Positions 49,001-57,961 of a stretch of DNA of 64,000 bases are shown piece after piece (position 1 is the stretch's first letter; each line of letters begins with the position of its first letter). The notes below the pieces were generated by a model. It saw only the letters and a list, made by a program, of their open reading frames with translations, searched no databases and had not been told where the DNA came from. The position numbers and the translations under genes are program-made. The DNA comes from Novosphingobium pokkalii. Its GTDB lineage: Bacteria; Pseudomonadota; Alphaproteobacteria; Sphingomonadales; Sphingomonadaceae. The DNA is taken from positions 389,809 through 453,808 of the forward strand of contig NZ_BMZP01000001.1 in assembly GCF_014652855.1 (NCBI RefSeq). The letters run 5' to 3'.

Positions 49001-51112
49001 ATGCCGTTTCTGTTCGCGTCGGCGGCCGCCGCAAGCGTCGCTGCCGCCACCGCTGCTCCCAACCTTGCTGCGCCGGATGGCGAAGCCCCCCAGGCCGAAC
49101 GCCGGTTGGACGAGGAGATCGTGGTGACGGGACGGCAGGAAGCGCCCTATCGCGCGCAGGTGGTGCAAGTGGGCGCCTTCCGCAACCAGTCCGCGCTCGA
49201 TACGCCGGCCAATGTGGCGGTGATCACCCGCGCGATGCTGGATGACCAAGGCGCCAAGGGCCTCGACGATGCCTTGCGCAATACCCCCGGCATTACCCAG
49301 CAATCGACCAGCCCGACCACCAGCAACAACTTTGCCGCACGCGGCGTCCTGCTCAACGCGCGCACCAACTACCGGCTCAACGGCGCGTTGCAGATCATCA
49401 ATCTCGGCCCGATCCCGGTGGAAAACAAGCAGCGCGTGGAGCTGCTCAAGGGCGTTTCCGCGCTCTATTACGGGCTCAGCACGCCGTCAGGCATCGTCAA
49501 CGTGGTGACCAAGCGCGCTGGCGATCGCCCGGTGACGAGCCTCTATGTCGATGGCGATGCCGAAGGCAGCGTGGGCGGCGGGTTCGACATCGGCCGCAAG
49601 GTTGGTGCAGGCGATGCCATCGGCATCCGCATCAACGCCTATGGTTCGCACATCGAAACGCCGATCGATGGCGTCAACGGCTATCGCTATCTCGCCAGCG
49701 GGGCGTTTGACTGGCAGGCGAGCGATCGGCTGTCGTTCAAGCTCGATGTCGAACACTATCGCCGCGCGACCGATGAGCCGGGCGGCATCACCCTGCCCGC
49801 TGCGGTCAACGGCGTGATCACGCTGCCCGCGATCCCCAGCCCGCACAACCGCTATGCCCCAGTCAACGCGCCCTATCGCACATGGGTGACCAATGCCCTG
49901 GGTCGCATGGATTATCGGCTGGCCGGAACCTGGTCGGTGCGTGTCGAGGGCGGCTATGCCAACACCCGCCGCCAGCGCATGATCGCCAATATCGGCAAAT
50001 ACAACCTGGCGACCGGCGCCGGCACGATCGCGGCGACCTATACCCCCGATCAGGAATACGCCAATCTCTATTGGCGGGCCGAACTGGCCGGCGAGGCGCA
50101 GACGCTGGGTATCCGCCACGAACTGCTGCTCGGCTATGCCCGCAACCGGCAGGTGCAGGAAGATCAGCATCCGCAAAGCTATGCAGCGGTAAAGCAGAAC
50201 CTCTATGCGCCGCTGGCGCTGCCGCTCTCGGCGCTGGTGCCCACCACAGTGCGGCTCAACGCCGGCAGCGTGAACATCGATACCGGTCTCTATGCCATGG
50301 ACCAGGCGCATATCGGGGAAAAACTGCTGGTGATCGCGGGCGTGCGACACGTCGATTACCGCACCCGCACCAGCAGCGCCGATTTCGCCCTGCGCACCTG
50401 GACCCCCACCGGCGCACTCGTGCTGCGCCCCACGCCCAAGACCAGCCTGTACTTCAGCTATATCGAGGGGTTGGAAAGCGCCGGCACCGCGCCGGATGGC
50501 ACGACCAATGCCGGCAGCGTGCTGCCTGCGGTGCGCAGCCGGCAAGTGGAACTGGGCGCGCGCGCCGAAGCGGGCGGCCTGCTGCTTTCGCTCGGCTGGT
50601 TCCGCATCAACCGCGGCCTTGCCTATACCGACCTGGCCACCAACACCTATGTCGTCAACGGCCGCGCCCTGCACCAGGGGATCGAGGCCTCGGTCCAGGG
50701 AACGATCGTGCCGACCGTGTCGGTGGCGCTGGCCGGGCAATATCTTGTCGCCCGCCAGCGGCAAACCGGGGTGGCCGCGCAAGACGGCAAGCTGGTGGAC
50801 AATGCGCCGCGCTGGTCCGGCTCGGCCTTCGTCAACTGGCAACCTGTTGGTGCGCTGCCGCTGGGGCTGAACGCAGGCGTCTATTACACCGGCAAGCGCT
50901 TTACCGATGTGCTCAACCAGGGCGTGCTGCCAGCCTATGCGACGCTCAGCCTTGGTACCAGCTATCGCCTTGCCCTGGCGGCGGGCCGCACGATGACGCT
51001 GCGCGCCAATGCCGACAACGTCACCAACACCCGCTATTGGGCAACCGGCGGCAGCACACTCTATGTCGGCGCGGCGCGGACGCTGCGCCTGTCAGCCGCC
51101 GTAAGCTTTTGA
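49001..51112 (+). CDS. TonB-dependent siderophore receptor
   Basis: A 703-residue outer-membrane receptor of the ferrisiderophore group (FhuE/FpvA-like without STN). After the signal peptide comes EEIVVTGRQEAPYR, the plug with DDALRNTPGITQQS and KQRVELLKGVSALYYGLS, and the barrel with KTSLYFSYIEGLESAG and PAVRSRQVELGARAEA, a pattern of siderophore receptors; it ends RTLRLSAAVSF. The PepSY reductase gene and a Fur-like site lie divergently next to it, so iron-regulated siderophore use is well supported. No siderophore biosynthesis genes are seen, suggesting use of foreign siderophores. Confidence 0.92.
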   Translation: MPFLFASAAAASVAAATAAPNLAAPDGEAPQAERRLDEEIVVTGRQEAPYRAQVVQVGAFRNQSALDTPANVAVITRAMLDDQGAKGLDDALRNTPGITQQSTSPTTSNNFAARGVLLNARTNYRLNGALQIINLGPIPVENKQRVELLKGVSALYYGLSTPSGIVNVVTKRAGDRPVTSLYVDGDAEGSVGGGFDIGRKVGAGDAIGIRINAYGSHIETPIDGVNGYRYLASGAFDWQASDRLSFKLDVEHYRRATDEPGGITLPAAVNGVITLPAIPSPHNRYAPVNAPYRTWVTNALGRMDYRLAGTWSVRVEGGYANTRRQRMIANIGKYNLATGAGTIAATYTPDQEYANLYWRAELAGEAQTLGIRHELLLGYARNRQVQEDQHPQSYAAVKQNLYAPLALPLSALVPTTVRLNAGSVNIDTGLYAMDQAHIGEKLLVIAGVRHVDYRTRTSSADFALRTWTPTGALVLRPTPKTSLYFSYIEGLESAGTAPDGTTNAGSVLPAVRSRQVELGARAEAGGLLLSLGWFRINRGLAYTDLATNTYVVNGRALHQGIEASVQGTIVPTVSVALAGQYLVARQRQTGVAAQDGKLVDNAPRWSGSAFVNWQPVGALPLGLNAGVYYTGKRFTDVLNQGVLPAYATLSLGTSYRLALAAGRTMTLRANADNVTNTRYWATGGSTLYVGAARTLRLSAAVSF

Positions 51113-51119
51113 CCGCACG

Positions 51120-51148
51120 ACAGCCGCGCCACCAAGGGGCGCGGCTGT
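51120..51148. terminator. Bidirectional terminator hairpin
   Basis: ACAGCCGCGCC (51120-51130) pairs exactly with GGCGCGGCTGT (51138-51148) around a seven-base loop, between the convergent receptor and proline-rich protein genes. No T run follows. Confidence 0.65.
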
Positions 51149-51157
51149 GCGGCGAGA

Positions 51158-51793
51158 TTACTTGGTCGCTGCGCCGGGCGTCACGGGCGCCACCGGCGGC
51201 GGAGGCGGAGGCGTGCCCGGCCTTGGCTGGCCGAGCGCACCATTCGCACCGGCGGCGGGCGGCGGAGGCGGCGGAGGGGGAGCCGCACCATCGCCCGGCG
51301 CCGGCGGCGGAGGCGGAGGCGGCGCCCCGGCGCCATTGGGCGGCGGGGGCGGGGGCGGCCCATCACGGCCCGGTCCATGCGGCGGCGGCGGCGGCGGTGC
51401 CCCGACCTGGGTTACGCCACCCTGCGGATCGACAAGGTAGGATGCCCGCAACTGGCCGTTGTCATACCGGCCCTGCACCATCAGCGCATTGCCCGCGCGG
51501 ACCTGGCCCGAACCATCGCGGCCGACATCGACCAGCAGACGGCCCGTGCCATCCTGCAAGACGAAGCGATCACCATAGACTTCGGCGACCTTGCCCTTCA
51601 CCGTGGTAATGCCGCTGCGCTGTGGCACCTGGGCAATCGCTGTCGCCACGGTCGGGGCCATTTCCACTGGCGGACGGGTATAGGCAACTGCCCCGGCCCC
51701 TGCTGCGCCGCCCAGGGCAAGCAGCACGGCCATGCCGCTGGCCAGCTTCACACGGTGTGGGATGTGCCCAACCGGATTTTTCCAATCGACCAT
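51158..51793 (-). CDS. Membrane-anchored OB-fold-like protein with proline-rich tail
   Basis: A 211-residue protein with a signal anchor (about 16-37, LASGMAVLLALGGAAGAGAV), a small beta-rich domain (about 60-128; TTVKGKVAEVYGDRFVLQDG and VRAGNALMVQGRYDN, an OB-fold pattern as in DUF5666-like or YgiW-like proteins), and a tail of four to five poly-proline tracts separated by Gly/Ala (129-211). AAGGAG precedes the ATG. It is divergent from the response regulator gene 108 bases away and could be its target or a periplasmic accessory of the kinase. The exact function is unknown. Confidence 0.75.
   Translation of the reverse strand: MVDWKNPVGHIPHRVKLASGMAVLLALGGAAGAGAVAYTRPPVEMAPTVATAIAQVPQRSGITTVKGKVAEVYGDRFVLQDGTGRLLVDVGRDGSGQVRAGNALMVQGRYDNGQLRASYLVDPQGGVTQVGAPPPPPPHGPGRDGPPPPPPPNGAGAPPPPPPPAPGDGAAPPPPPPPPAAGANGALGQPRPGTPPPPPPVAPVTPGAATK
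51187..51395. repeat. GGC/GGA-rich low-complexity repeat encoding poly-proline
   Basis: A run of GGCGGAGGC-type triplets on the plus strand, broken by short spacers, encodes the poly-proline tail on the minus strand. Such tracts are prone to length change. Confidence 0.8.
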
Positions 51794-51901
51794 CTTTCAA
51801 CTCCTTGGGTTGTCGATGGCCCCGTTCTATGCAGCCCTGTCCGACGCAGCCTGAAGCGGGCGTTTCATGTTCGGTTTAACCTGCGGCGGTATGGAGCGGC
51901 C

Positions 51902-52573
51902 ATGCGCATCCTGCTTGTTGAAGACGATCCCGACCTGGGCGAGGCGATTGCCCGCAAGCTGCGCGGCGAGAATTGCGCGGTCGATCTGGTCGACAACGGC
52001 ATCGATGCGCAGCACCTGGGCGAGACCGAACCCTATGATGCGGTTGTCCTCGATCTTGGCCTGCCTGGCAAAGCCGGCGCCTCGGTGCTGGCCGAATGGC
52101 GCAAGGGCGCCAAGACCGTTCCCGTCCTCGTCCTGACCGCGCGCGAGGCCTGGGCAGACAAGGTTTCTGCCTACAAGGCGGGCGCCGACGATTATCTCAC
52201 CAAGCCGTTCCGCATCGAGGAGCTGATGATGCGCCTGCGCGCCATCGTCCGCCGCTCGGCCGGGCATGCCAATCCGCAGATGGTCTGCGGCCCGCTGGTG
52301 TTCGAAAGCCAGACCGGGCAGTTTGAGTTGGACGGCCTGCCGCTCAAGCTCACCGCGTTTGAATGGCGCGTCTTGTCGCAACTGATGATGCGGCGCGAAG
52401 CCGTGGTCGAGCGGCTCGACCTGATCGAGCGCATCTATGAAGGCGATGCCGACGTCGATTCCAATACGCTCGATGTGATCATCGGGCGGTTGCGGCGCAA
52501 GATCGGCGCCAGCCTGATCGAAACCGTGCGCGGGCGGGGTTATCGCCTCACGGCGAGCGGCGCATCCGCATGA
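51902..52573 (+). CDS. OmpR-family response regulator
   Basis: A 223-residue two-component regulator of the PhoP/QseB type. The receiver has the acidic pair ILLVEDDPDLGEAI, phosphorylation site Asp51 in VVLDLGLPG, and the lysine in DDYLTKPFR; the C-terminal winged helix has LTAFEWRVLSQLMMRREAVV and NTLDVIIGRLRRKIG. It overlaps the kinase gene by ATGA and is divergent from the proline-rich protein gene. Confidence 0.95.
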   Translation: MRILLVEDDPDLGEAIARKLRGENCAVDLVDNGIDAQHLGETEPYDAVVLDLGLPGKAGASVLAEWRKGAKTVPVLVLTAREAWADKVSAYKAGADDYLTKPFRIEELMMRLRAIVRRSAGHANPQMVCGPLVFESQTGQFELDGLPLKLTAFEWRVLSQLMMRREAVVERLDLIERIYEGDADVDSNTLDVIIGRLRRKIGASLIETVRGRGYRLTASGASA

Positions 52574-53919
52574 AGCCCCGGTCGTTGCGGGCCAGGATGC
52601 TGGCCCTGTCGGCTATCGCTGCCGTGCTTGCGCTCGTCATCGCGGCATGGTCGATCGCCGGCATTCTCACCCGGTTCGTGACCGAAGGGCTGGACCAGCG
52701 GCTAGACGCGCAGATTGCGGTGATGGCCAGTGCGGTGCGTGACGATGGCACGATAGACCGCGCCCGCATCGACAACCAGATCGGCGTGATGACGCTGCGC
52801 CCCGACTGGCGCTGGCGGATCATCGGGCCGGATGGCGAAATCGGCTCTTCGGATTTTCCCACGCTCGATCCGGCACCGCTTCCTCCTCCGCTACCGCCGC
52901 CGCCCCCCGGCGCGCCCGCGCCGGAAGCCGCCCCTTTGCCCGCGCCATCCGCCCCTGACCCGCGCGATGGCCGCGATAGCGGCGGTCGCGTTCATGCCCG
53001 GCAGGCCGTGATCCGCACCAGCCGGGGGACGGTAACCCTGATCGCCGCCGCCCCATCCCAAGTGATCGCCCGGCCCATCCGCGCCGCACTCGTTCCGCTG
53101 CTATCGGTGATCGCGGTGCTGGCCGTTCTGTTCATGCTGGCCGCGCTGTTTCAACTGCGCCTGGCGCTCAGGCCGATTGCCGCGCTGCGGGATCAGCTTG
53201 GCCAGATCCGCCAAGGTGCGCGCACCACCGTGGACGAGGATCAACCGTCCGAGCTGAAACCGCTAGCGGTGGAACTCAACGCGCTGTCCCATGAAAGTGC
53301 TGCCGCATTGCAGGCCGCCCGCGCCTCTGCCGCCAATCTTGCTCATGCCCTGAAAACCCCAGTGGCAACCCTCGCCCTGACGGTGGACGGTGATCCCCAC
53401 GCGACCGCCCAGATTGCCAGGATCGAAGAGGTCATTCGCCATCACCTCGCCCGCGCCCGCACCGCCGCAGTGGCGCATCGCGCCAGCACGCCCCTCGCCC
53501 CGGCGATCGCCGATGTGGTGCAGGTGATCGGCGCGCTTCACCCCGGCCTGGCCCTGTCGATCGATGTGCCCGGCGCGCTTGCCGTGTCGCTTGATGCGCA
53601 CGATCTGTCGGAAATCCTCGGCAACCTGCTCGACAATGCGGCCCGCCATACCCGCTCGGCCATTGCCATCACGGCCCGGGCAGACGGAGACCGGACGCGT
53701 GTAGCGATCGAAGACGATGGCCCGGGCATCGCCGCCGATCTGCGCGAACTGGCACTTCAGCCCGGCGTGCGCCTCGATGAAGCGCCACAGGGCGACGGGT
53801 TTGGCCTGGCGATCGTACGCGATCTGGTGGCGCTGCACGGCGGCACACTGAACCTGGCGGAAGGGCGCCAGGGAGGTCTGCGGGTAGAGCTGTCGCTGCG
53901 TTCCGCCGGATATTCATAA
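52570..53919 (+). CDS. Sensor histidine kinase with proline-rich periplasmic loop
   Basis: A 449-residue inner-membrane kinase, partner of the preceding regulator. Two helices (about 11-33 and 171-194) flank a periplasmic domain with a proline-rich stretch at 101-131 (PLPPPLPPPPP). A HAMP-like linker follows, then the H box with His259 in NLAHALKTPVA, N box EILGNLLDNAARHTR, and G boxes EDDGPGIA and DGFGLAIVRDL. This belongs to the PhoQ/QseC-like group. The signal is unknown; the proline-rich loop and the proline-rich exported protein encoded opposite may be related. Confidence 0.93.
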   Translation: MKPRSLRARMLALSAIAAVLALVIAAWSIAGILTRFVTEGLDQRLDAQIAVMASAVRDDGTIDRARIDNQIGVMTLRPDWRWRIIGPDGEIGSSDFPTLDPAPLPPPLPPPPPGAPAPEAAPLPAPSAPDPRDGRDSGGRVHARQAVIRTSRGTVTLIAAAPSQVIARPIRAALVPLLSVIAVLAVLFMLAALFQLRLALRPIAALRDQLGQIRQGARTTVDEDQPSELKPLAVELNALSHESAAALQAARASAANLAHALKTPVATLALTVDGDPHATAQIARIEEVIRHHLARARTAAVAHRASTPLAPAIADVVQVIGALHPGLALSIDVPGALAVSLDAHDLSEILGNLLDNAARHTRSAIAITARADGDRTRVAIEDDGPGIAADLRELALQPGVRLDEAPQGDGFGLAIVRDLVALHGGTLNLAEGRQGGLRVELSLRSAGYS

Positions 53920-54089
53920 CTCTGCGTTATAAGACGATAGACCAATTGTATTTCACTTGATCGTGGCCGTCCGCCATTGCGCCTCCACAAGAAAACACCG
54001 CCATGGTGGGGAGAGCAACGATGGCACGCCGCGTTTTGCGACGGCATCCCTGGCTGCGCCTTCCCACCGATGGTGATCAGGAGGTGCAC

Positions 54090-56927
54090 ATGAAGGGCTA
54101 TCACGGGATAAAGCGTAATCTGCTCGTCGGCACGGCGTTCGCCATGGGCGCCATGGGCTGGCACAGCGCGGCAGCGGCACAGGCGACGCCGGAGCAGGCA
54201 GTGCCGGCTGGCGATCAATCCGCGCCGGAAGCCAAGCCGCAGGAAATCGTCGTGACCGGTTCCTACCTTGGCAATATCCGCCAGGAAAACCGCGCCTCGC
54301 CCATTCTCGCGGTCGATAACGCCGCGATCGCGCGCACCGGTTCGTCCTCGATCGGTGATCTCACCCGTTTCATCCCGCAGAACGTGGGCAGCACCGGCGG
54401 CTTGCAGGACCTGTCAAAGGGCGGCGCGGATACGCGCGATACCCGCTCGGCCAACCTGCGCGGCCTGGGCGCGGGCTCCACACTCGTGCTGCTCAACGGC
54501 CGCCGGGTGACGCCGCAGGCGGGCGACGACTATGTCAACCTCAACAGCCTGACGCCCGACATCGCCATCCAGCGGGTGGAAGTCCTGCTCGATGGTGCAT
54601 CGTCGACCTATGGCGCCGACGCCGTGGCAGGCGTGTTCAACGTCTTGACCGACACCAAGTTCAACGGATTCAAGACCAGCGCGCAGTTCACCAGCATCGC
54701 CGATTCCCCGGCGTGGAACGTGCAGGCGATGATGGGCGTGGGCAACGATCGCTTCCACACCGTGCTCTCCGCGTCCTATCGGTTTCAGGACAATCTCCAG
54801 AACTCCGACCGTGCCGTCACCAATTTCTTCAATCCCACCGCAGCCGGCTATCCGGGCAGCTATCTGCTGACCGGCCGCCCGCTCACCGCCACGGGCGGCC
54901 ACGTGGTGATCAACGGCAACGATTACACCGCGCTTTACGATGCCAACAAGTCTGCCACCGGCACGCTCAAGGTGGTCGATCCCAATTGCGGCGCAGATGG
55001 CACCAACAGCATCTATTCCCCCACTGGTGGCGCAACCTTTGGCCTTGGCAACTGCCTCTACAATTTCCAGCCGAAGAACCCGATCCGCCCGCGTGCGCGC
55101 AGCGTCAACATCCACAACGACACCACGTTCGATATCAACGACGCCAACACGCTGTTTGCCGAACTGAGCTATTACCACCAGGATTCCGAGCGGTTCGGCG
55201 TGCCGTCCTATGCCCAGAACGCGGGCAATGCCACGATGCCGGCATCCAACCCCTACAACCCCTTTGGCGTTGACGTGCTGTTCTATGGCCGTGCGATCGG
55301 CGCGCAGGGTTTTCCGGGCGGATATGACTATCGCGTGATGCGCGATACGGTGAACCAGCAGCACTATGTGCTCGGCGCGCGCGGCAATCTGGTCGGGCGG
55401 TGGAAGTACCTCGCGACCGCCACCTATTCCGCGTCGCAAACGATCGCGCGCGATCGAGATACCGACATGAACATGTTCCAGGCCGCGCTGCGTGGCTATG
55501 GCGGGCCGAACTGCAACACCAACTTCCTGGGTGGCGGCAGCGGTTCGGTGCCCGGCAAGGGCAGTTGCCTCTATTACAGCCCGTTCCAGGCCAACCTGTC
55601 GCAGATGGATCCCTCGCTGATCTACAATCTGCAAAGCGATGTCTTCACTGATTTCAAGCGCGAATACTACATTGCCGAAGCGGTGGTGAACGGCCCGCTG
55701 GCCAGCATTGCCGGACACGAGATCAACGTGGCCCTTGGCGCGCAGTATCGCCGCGAAAAATCGACCACCAACTACTCCGACCTGCTGCTCTCCGGCTATG
55801 GCGGGTTCCTTGGCAAGCACCTCAACACCGCGTTCTCGCGCGAGGTGAAGAGCGTGTTCGCCGAAGCCAATTACCAGCCGATCGACAGCCTCACACTCAA
55901 CCTGGCCGGCCGCTATGAAGACGCCGGTGGCTACAGCAAGGCCGTGCCCAAGGTGGCGGCCAACTGGCACCCGGTCGACTGGTTCTCGCTGCGCGGTTCC
56001 TACAGCAAGGCGTTCCAGGCACCTTCGCTGGCCAACGGTTCCGCCTCGCTGATCGGCACCAACGTGGTCAACGTCACCGATCCGGTCGACGGCACCACGT
56101 CGTTCCGCACGATCCAGACCTACGGCAATCCCAATCTCAAGCCGCAGTCGTCCACGGTCTATAACCTGGGCGCCACCTTCGTGCCGACACGCGGCGCGCG
56201 GTTCTCGATCGACTACTGGAAGTATCAGTTCAACAACCAGATTTCGACGCAGAACCCGCAGCAGGTGGTCAACACCGCGCCCAATGGCTCCGCAGTTCTG
56301 CGCGACCCGCTGACCGGCACGCTGCAATCGGTGGTCGTTACCAGTTTCAACGCCCCCAGCGGCACCAAGACGTCGGGCATCGACATCCAGGGTCAATATG
56401 CGTTTGACGCCGGGCAACTGCATCTCACGCTGCGCGACACGCTGACCTATCTGCTGGCCTATGATGTCGACACCGGCATTCTGCGCCGCGATGCCAATGG
56501 GAACATCATCGGCTCGGTGGTCTATGACGGCGTGGGCTATCGCAACGCATTCGTGCAGTCGCCCACTTCCTCCTCTGCCGCGCCGCGCTGGCGCAGCGTG
56601 GCGGGCATCGATGCCGGCTATGGCCCGCACACGCTGTCCCTGACCTGGCGCTATACCGCCGGCGTCAAGGACGACTATGGGCAAAGCCTCAACACCTCGG
56701 GCACCGGCGCCGTCGTGCCGGCCGTTACCAGCAAGGTCAGCGCGTTTTCGGTGTTCGATGCGCAATACAGCCTGAACTTCGGCGACGACGATCGCTATGC
56801 GCTGACGCTGGGGATGATCAACATCTTCAACACCGCGCCAGGCTTTGCCAAGTACAACGGCTATCTGCCCTCGATCGCCGATCCGTTCGGCCGTCAGGTC
56901 TATGCCCGCATCGCGGCACGTTTCTGA
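54090..56927 (+). CDS. Large TonB-dependent receptor
   Basis: A 945-residue outer-membrane receptor. Signal peptide to about residue 31 (HSAAAAQ), TonB region QEIVVTGSYLGNIRQENRAS, plug with NLRGLGAGSTLVLLNGRRV and IQRVEVLLDGASSTYGADAV, the pattern of the large sphingomonad/Xanthomonas receptors often linked to plant-derived or oligomeric substrates; the barrel ends in GRQVYARIAARF. The ATG at 54090 follows AGGAGGTG, a very strong site; an in-frame start at 54003 is not needed. It leads the LysR-CitMHS-AtuA group. Confidence 0.92.
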   Translation: MKGYHGIKRNLLVGTAFAMGAMGWHSAAAAQATPEQAVPAGDQSAPEAKPQEIVVTGSYLGNIRQENRASPILAVDNAAIARTGSSSIGDLTRFIPQNVGSTGGLQDLSKGGADTRDTRSANLRGLGAGSTLVLLNGRRVTPQAGDDYVNLNSLTPDIAIQRVEVLLDGASSTYGADAVAGVFNVLTDTKFNGFKTSAQFTSIADSPAWNVQAMMGVGNDRFHTVLSASYRFQDNLQNSDRAVTNFFNPTAAGYPGSYLLTGRPLTATGGHVVINGNDYTALYDANKSATGTLKVVDPNCGADGTNSIYSPTGGATFGLGNCLYNFQPKNPIRPRARSVNIHNDTTFDINDANTLFAELSYYHQDSERFGVPSYAQNAGNATMPASNPYNPFGVDVLFYGRAIGAQGFPGGYDYRVMRDTVNQQHYVLGARGNLVGRWKYLATATYSASQTIARDRDTDMNMFQAALRGYGGPNCNTNFLGGGSGSVPGKGSCLYYSPFQANLSQMDPSLIYNLQSDVFTDFKREYYIAEAVVNGPLASIAGHEINVALGAQYRREKSTTNYSDLLLSGYGGFLGKHLNTAFSREVKSVFAEANYQPIDSLTLNLAGRYEDAGGYSKAVPKVAANWHPVDWFSLRGSYSKAFQAPSLANGSASLIGTNVVNVTDPVDGTTSFRTIQTYGNPNLKPQSSTVYNLGATFVPTRGARFSIDYWKYQFNNQISTQNPQQVVNTAPNGSAVLRDPLTGTLQSVVVTSFNAPSGTKTSGIDIQGQYAFDAGQLHLTLRDTLTYLLAYDVDTGILRRDANGNIIGSVVYDGVGYRNAFVQSPTSSSAAPRWRSVAGIDAGYGPHTLSLTWRYTAGVKDDYGQSLNTSGTGAVVPAVTSKVSAFSVFDAQYSLNFGDDDRYALTLGMINIFNTAPGFAKYNGYLPSIADPFGRQVYARIAARF

Positions 56928-57070
56928 TCGTGGCTGGCGGGTTTCCACACGTGGCGACAGTGCCGGCAGGGGCCATGCGCTCCTGCCCGCTGGACGCCGG
57001 GCGTGGCGCCCGCCACCATGCGCCTGCTGCCAAGCCCTATCGGCAGTTCCCTCTGGCGCACAGGTTTCGC

Positions 57071-57961
57071 ATGGCCCGCACTCCCAGTCTTTCCACCCTG
57101 CGCCAGTTTCGCACCCTGGCCCAGACGGCGAACTTCAGCCGCGCGGCCGAACTGGCCCATATCTCGCAGCCGGCGCTCTCGCGCACCATCCGCCTGCTGG
57201 AGGAAGACCTCGGCGCCCGCCTGTTTGACCGCAACCGCCGCCACGTGTCGCTGACGCCGGCCGGCGAAGACCTGCTCCGCCTGACCCAGCGGCTGATCGC
57301 CGATTTCGACGATGCCTTCGATCTCTTGGGCCAGACCCTGTCGGGCCAGCGTGGCCGCATTGCCCTGGGCGTGCTGCCATCCTACGCGGTGGGCGATCTG
57401 CCCGCCGTGCTCAGCCGCTTTCGCGAGGCTTGGCCGGGTGTCGACGTGACCGTGCGCGAGGGGCTGGCAGGGACCATCTATCAACAGTTGCGCGAGCGGC
57501 TGATCGATCTGGCGGTCATGACTCCACCCGATGACGCGGCCGAGGATTTCACCTTTCTGCCCCTGTTTACCGACCCTTGCGCCCTGGTGTGCCGCGCAGG
57601 GCACGCGCCGGTCGATCCCGGCTGGCACAGCTTTGTCGATGCTCCATTCATCGCGATGGCGCCCAGCAGCAGCGTGCGCCAGATCACCGACGCCGCATTC
57701 GCCCGCGCCGGGCTGGCGCCACGGCCGCTCTATGAATGCACGCAGCCCGCCACGCTGGGCGCCTTCATCGCCGCAGGCCTGGGTATCAGTGCGCTGCCGC
57801 TGTCGTGCCGCCCGATGGTGGGCGCACACGATCTGGAATGGCACCTGCTCGACGATAGTGCCGCCGACCGCGTGATCGGTATTGCTCATCTTTCCGCGCG
57901 CAGCCCCTCGCCTGCGGCGCAGAACATGCTGCGCGTGCTCTGCGCCAAGGGGGCATGCTGA
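57071..57961 (+). CDS. LysR-family transcriptional regulator
   Basis: A 296-residue LysR regulator, with the DNA-binding helices in FRTLAQTANFSRAAELAHIS and QPALSRTIRLLEEDLGARLF, and an effector domain from about residue 90 (GRIALGVLPSYAVGDLPAVL), similar to CynR/GltC-type members. Same strand as its neighbours, 143 bases after the receptor, and its end overlaps the start of the CitMHS gene, so it is probably cotranscribed with the catabolic genes. Confidence 0.92.
   Translation: MARTPSLSTLRQFRTLAQTANFSRAAELAHISQPALSRTIRLLEEDLGARLFDRNRRHVSLTPAGEDLLRLTQRLIADFDDAFDLLGQTLSGQRGRIALGVLPSYAVGDLPAVLSRFREAWPGVDVTVREGLAGTIYQQLRERLIDLAVMTPPDDAAEDFTFLPLFTDPCALVCRAGHAPVDPGWHSFVDAPFIAMAPSSSVRQITDAAFARAGLAPRPLYECTQPATLGAFIAAGLGISALPLSCRPMVGAHDLEWHLLDDSAADRVIGIAHLSARSPSPAAQNMLRVLCAKGAC

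Noticed and set aside
51147..51440. Glycine-rich 97-residue plus-strand ORF
   Set aside because: It is the complement of the poly-proline tail coding region; glycine content follows directly from the GGC/GGA repeat.
54414..56948. 844-residue minus-strand frame
   Set aside because: Mirror of the large receptor, whose plus-strand frame has signal peptide, plug and barrel; the mirror has none.
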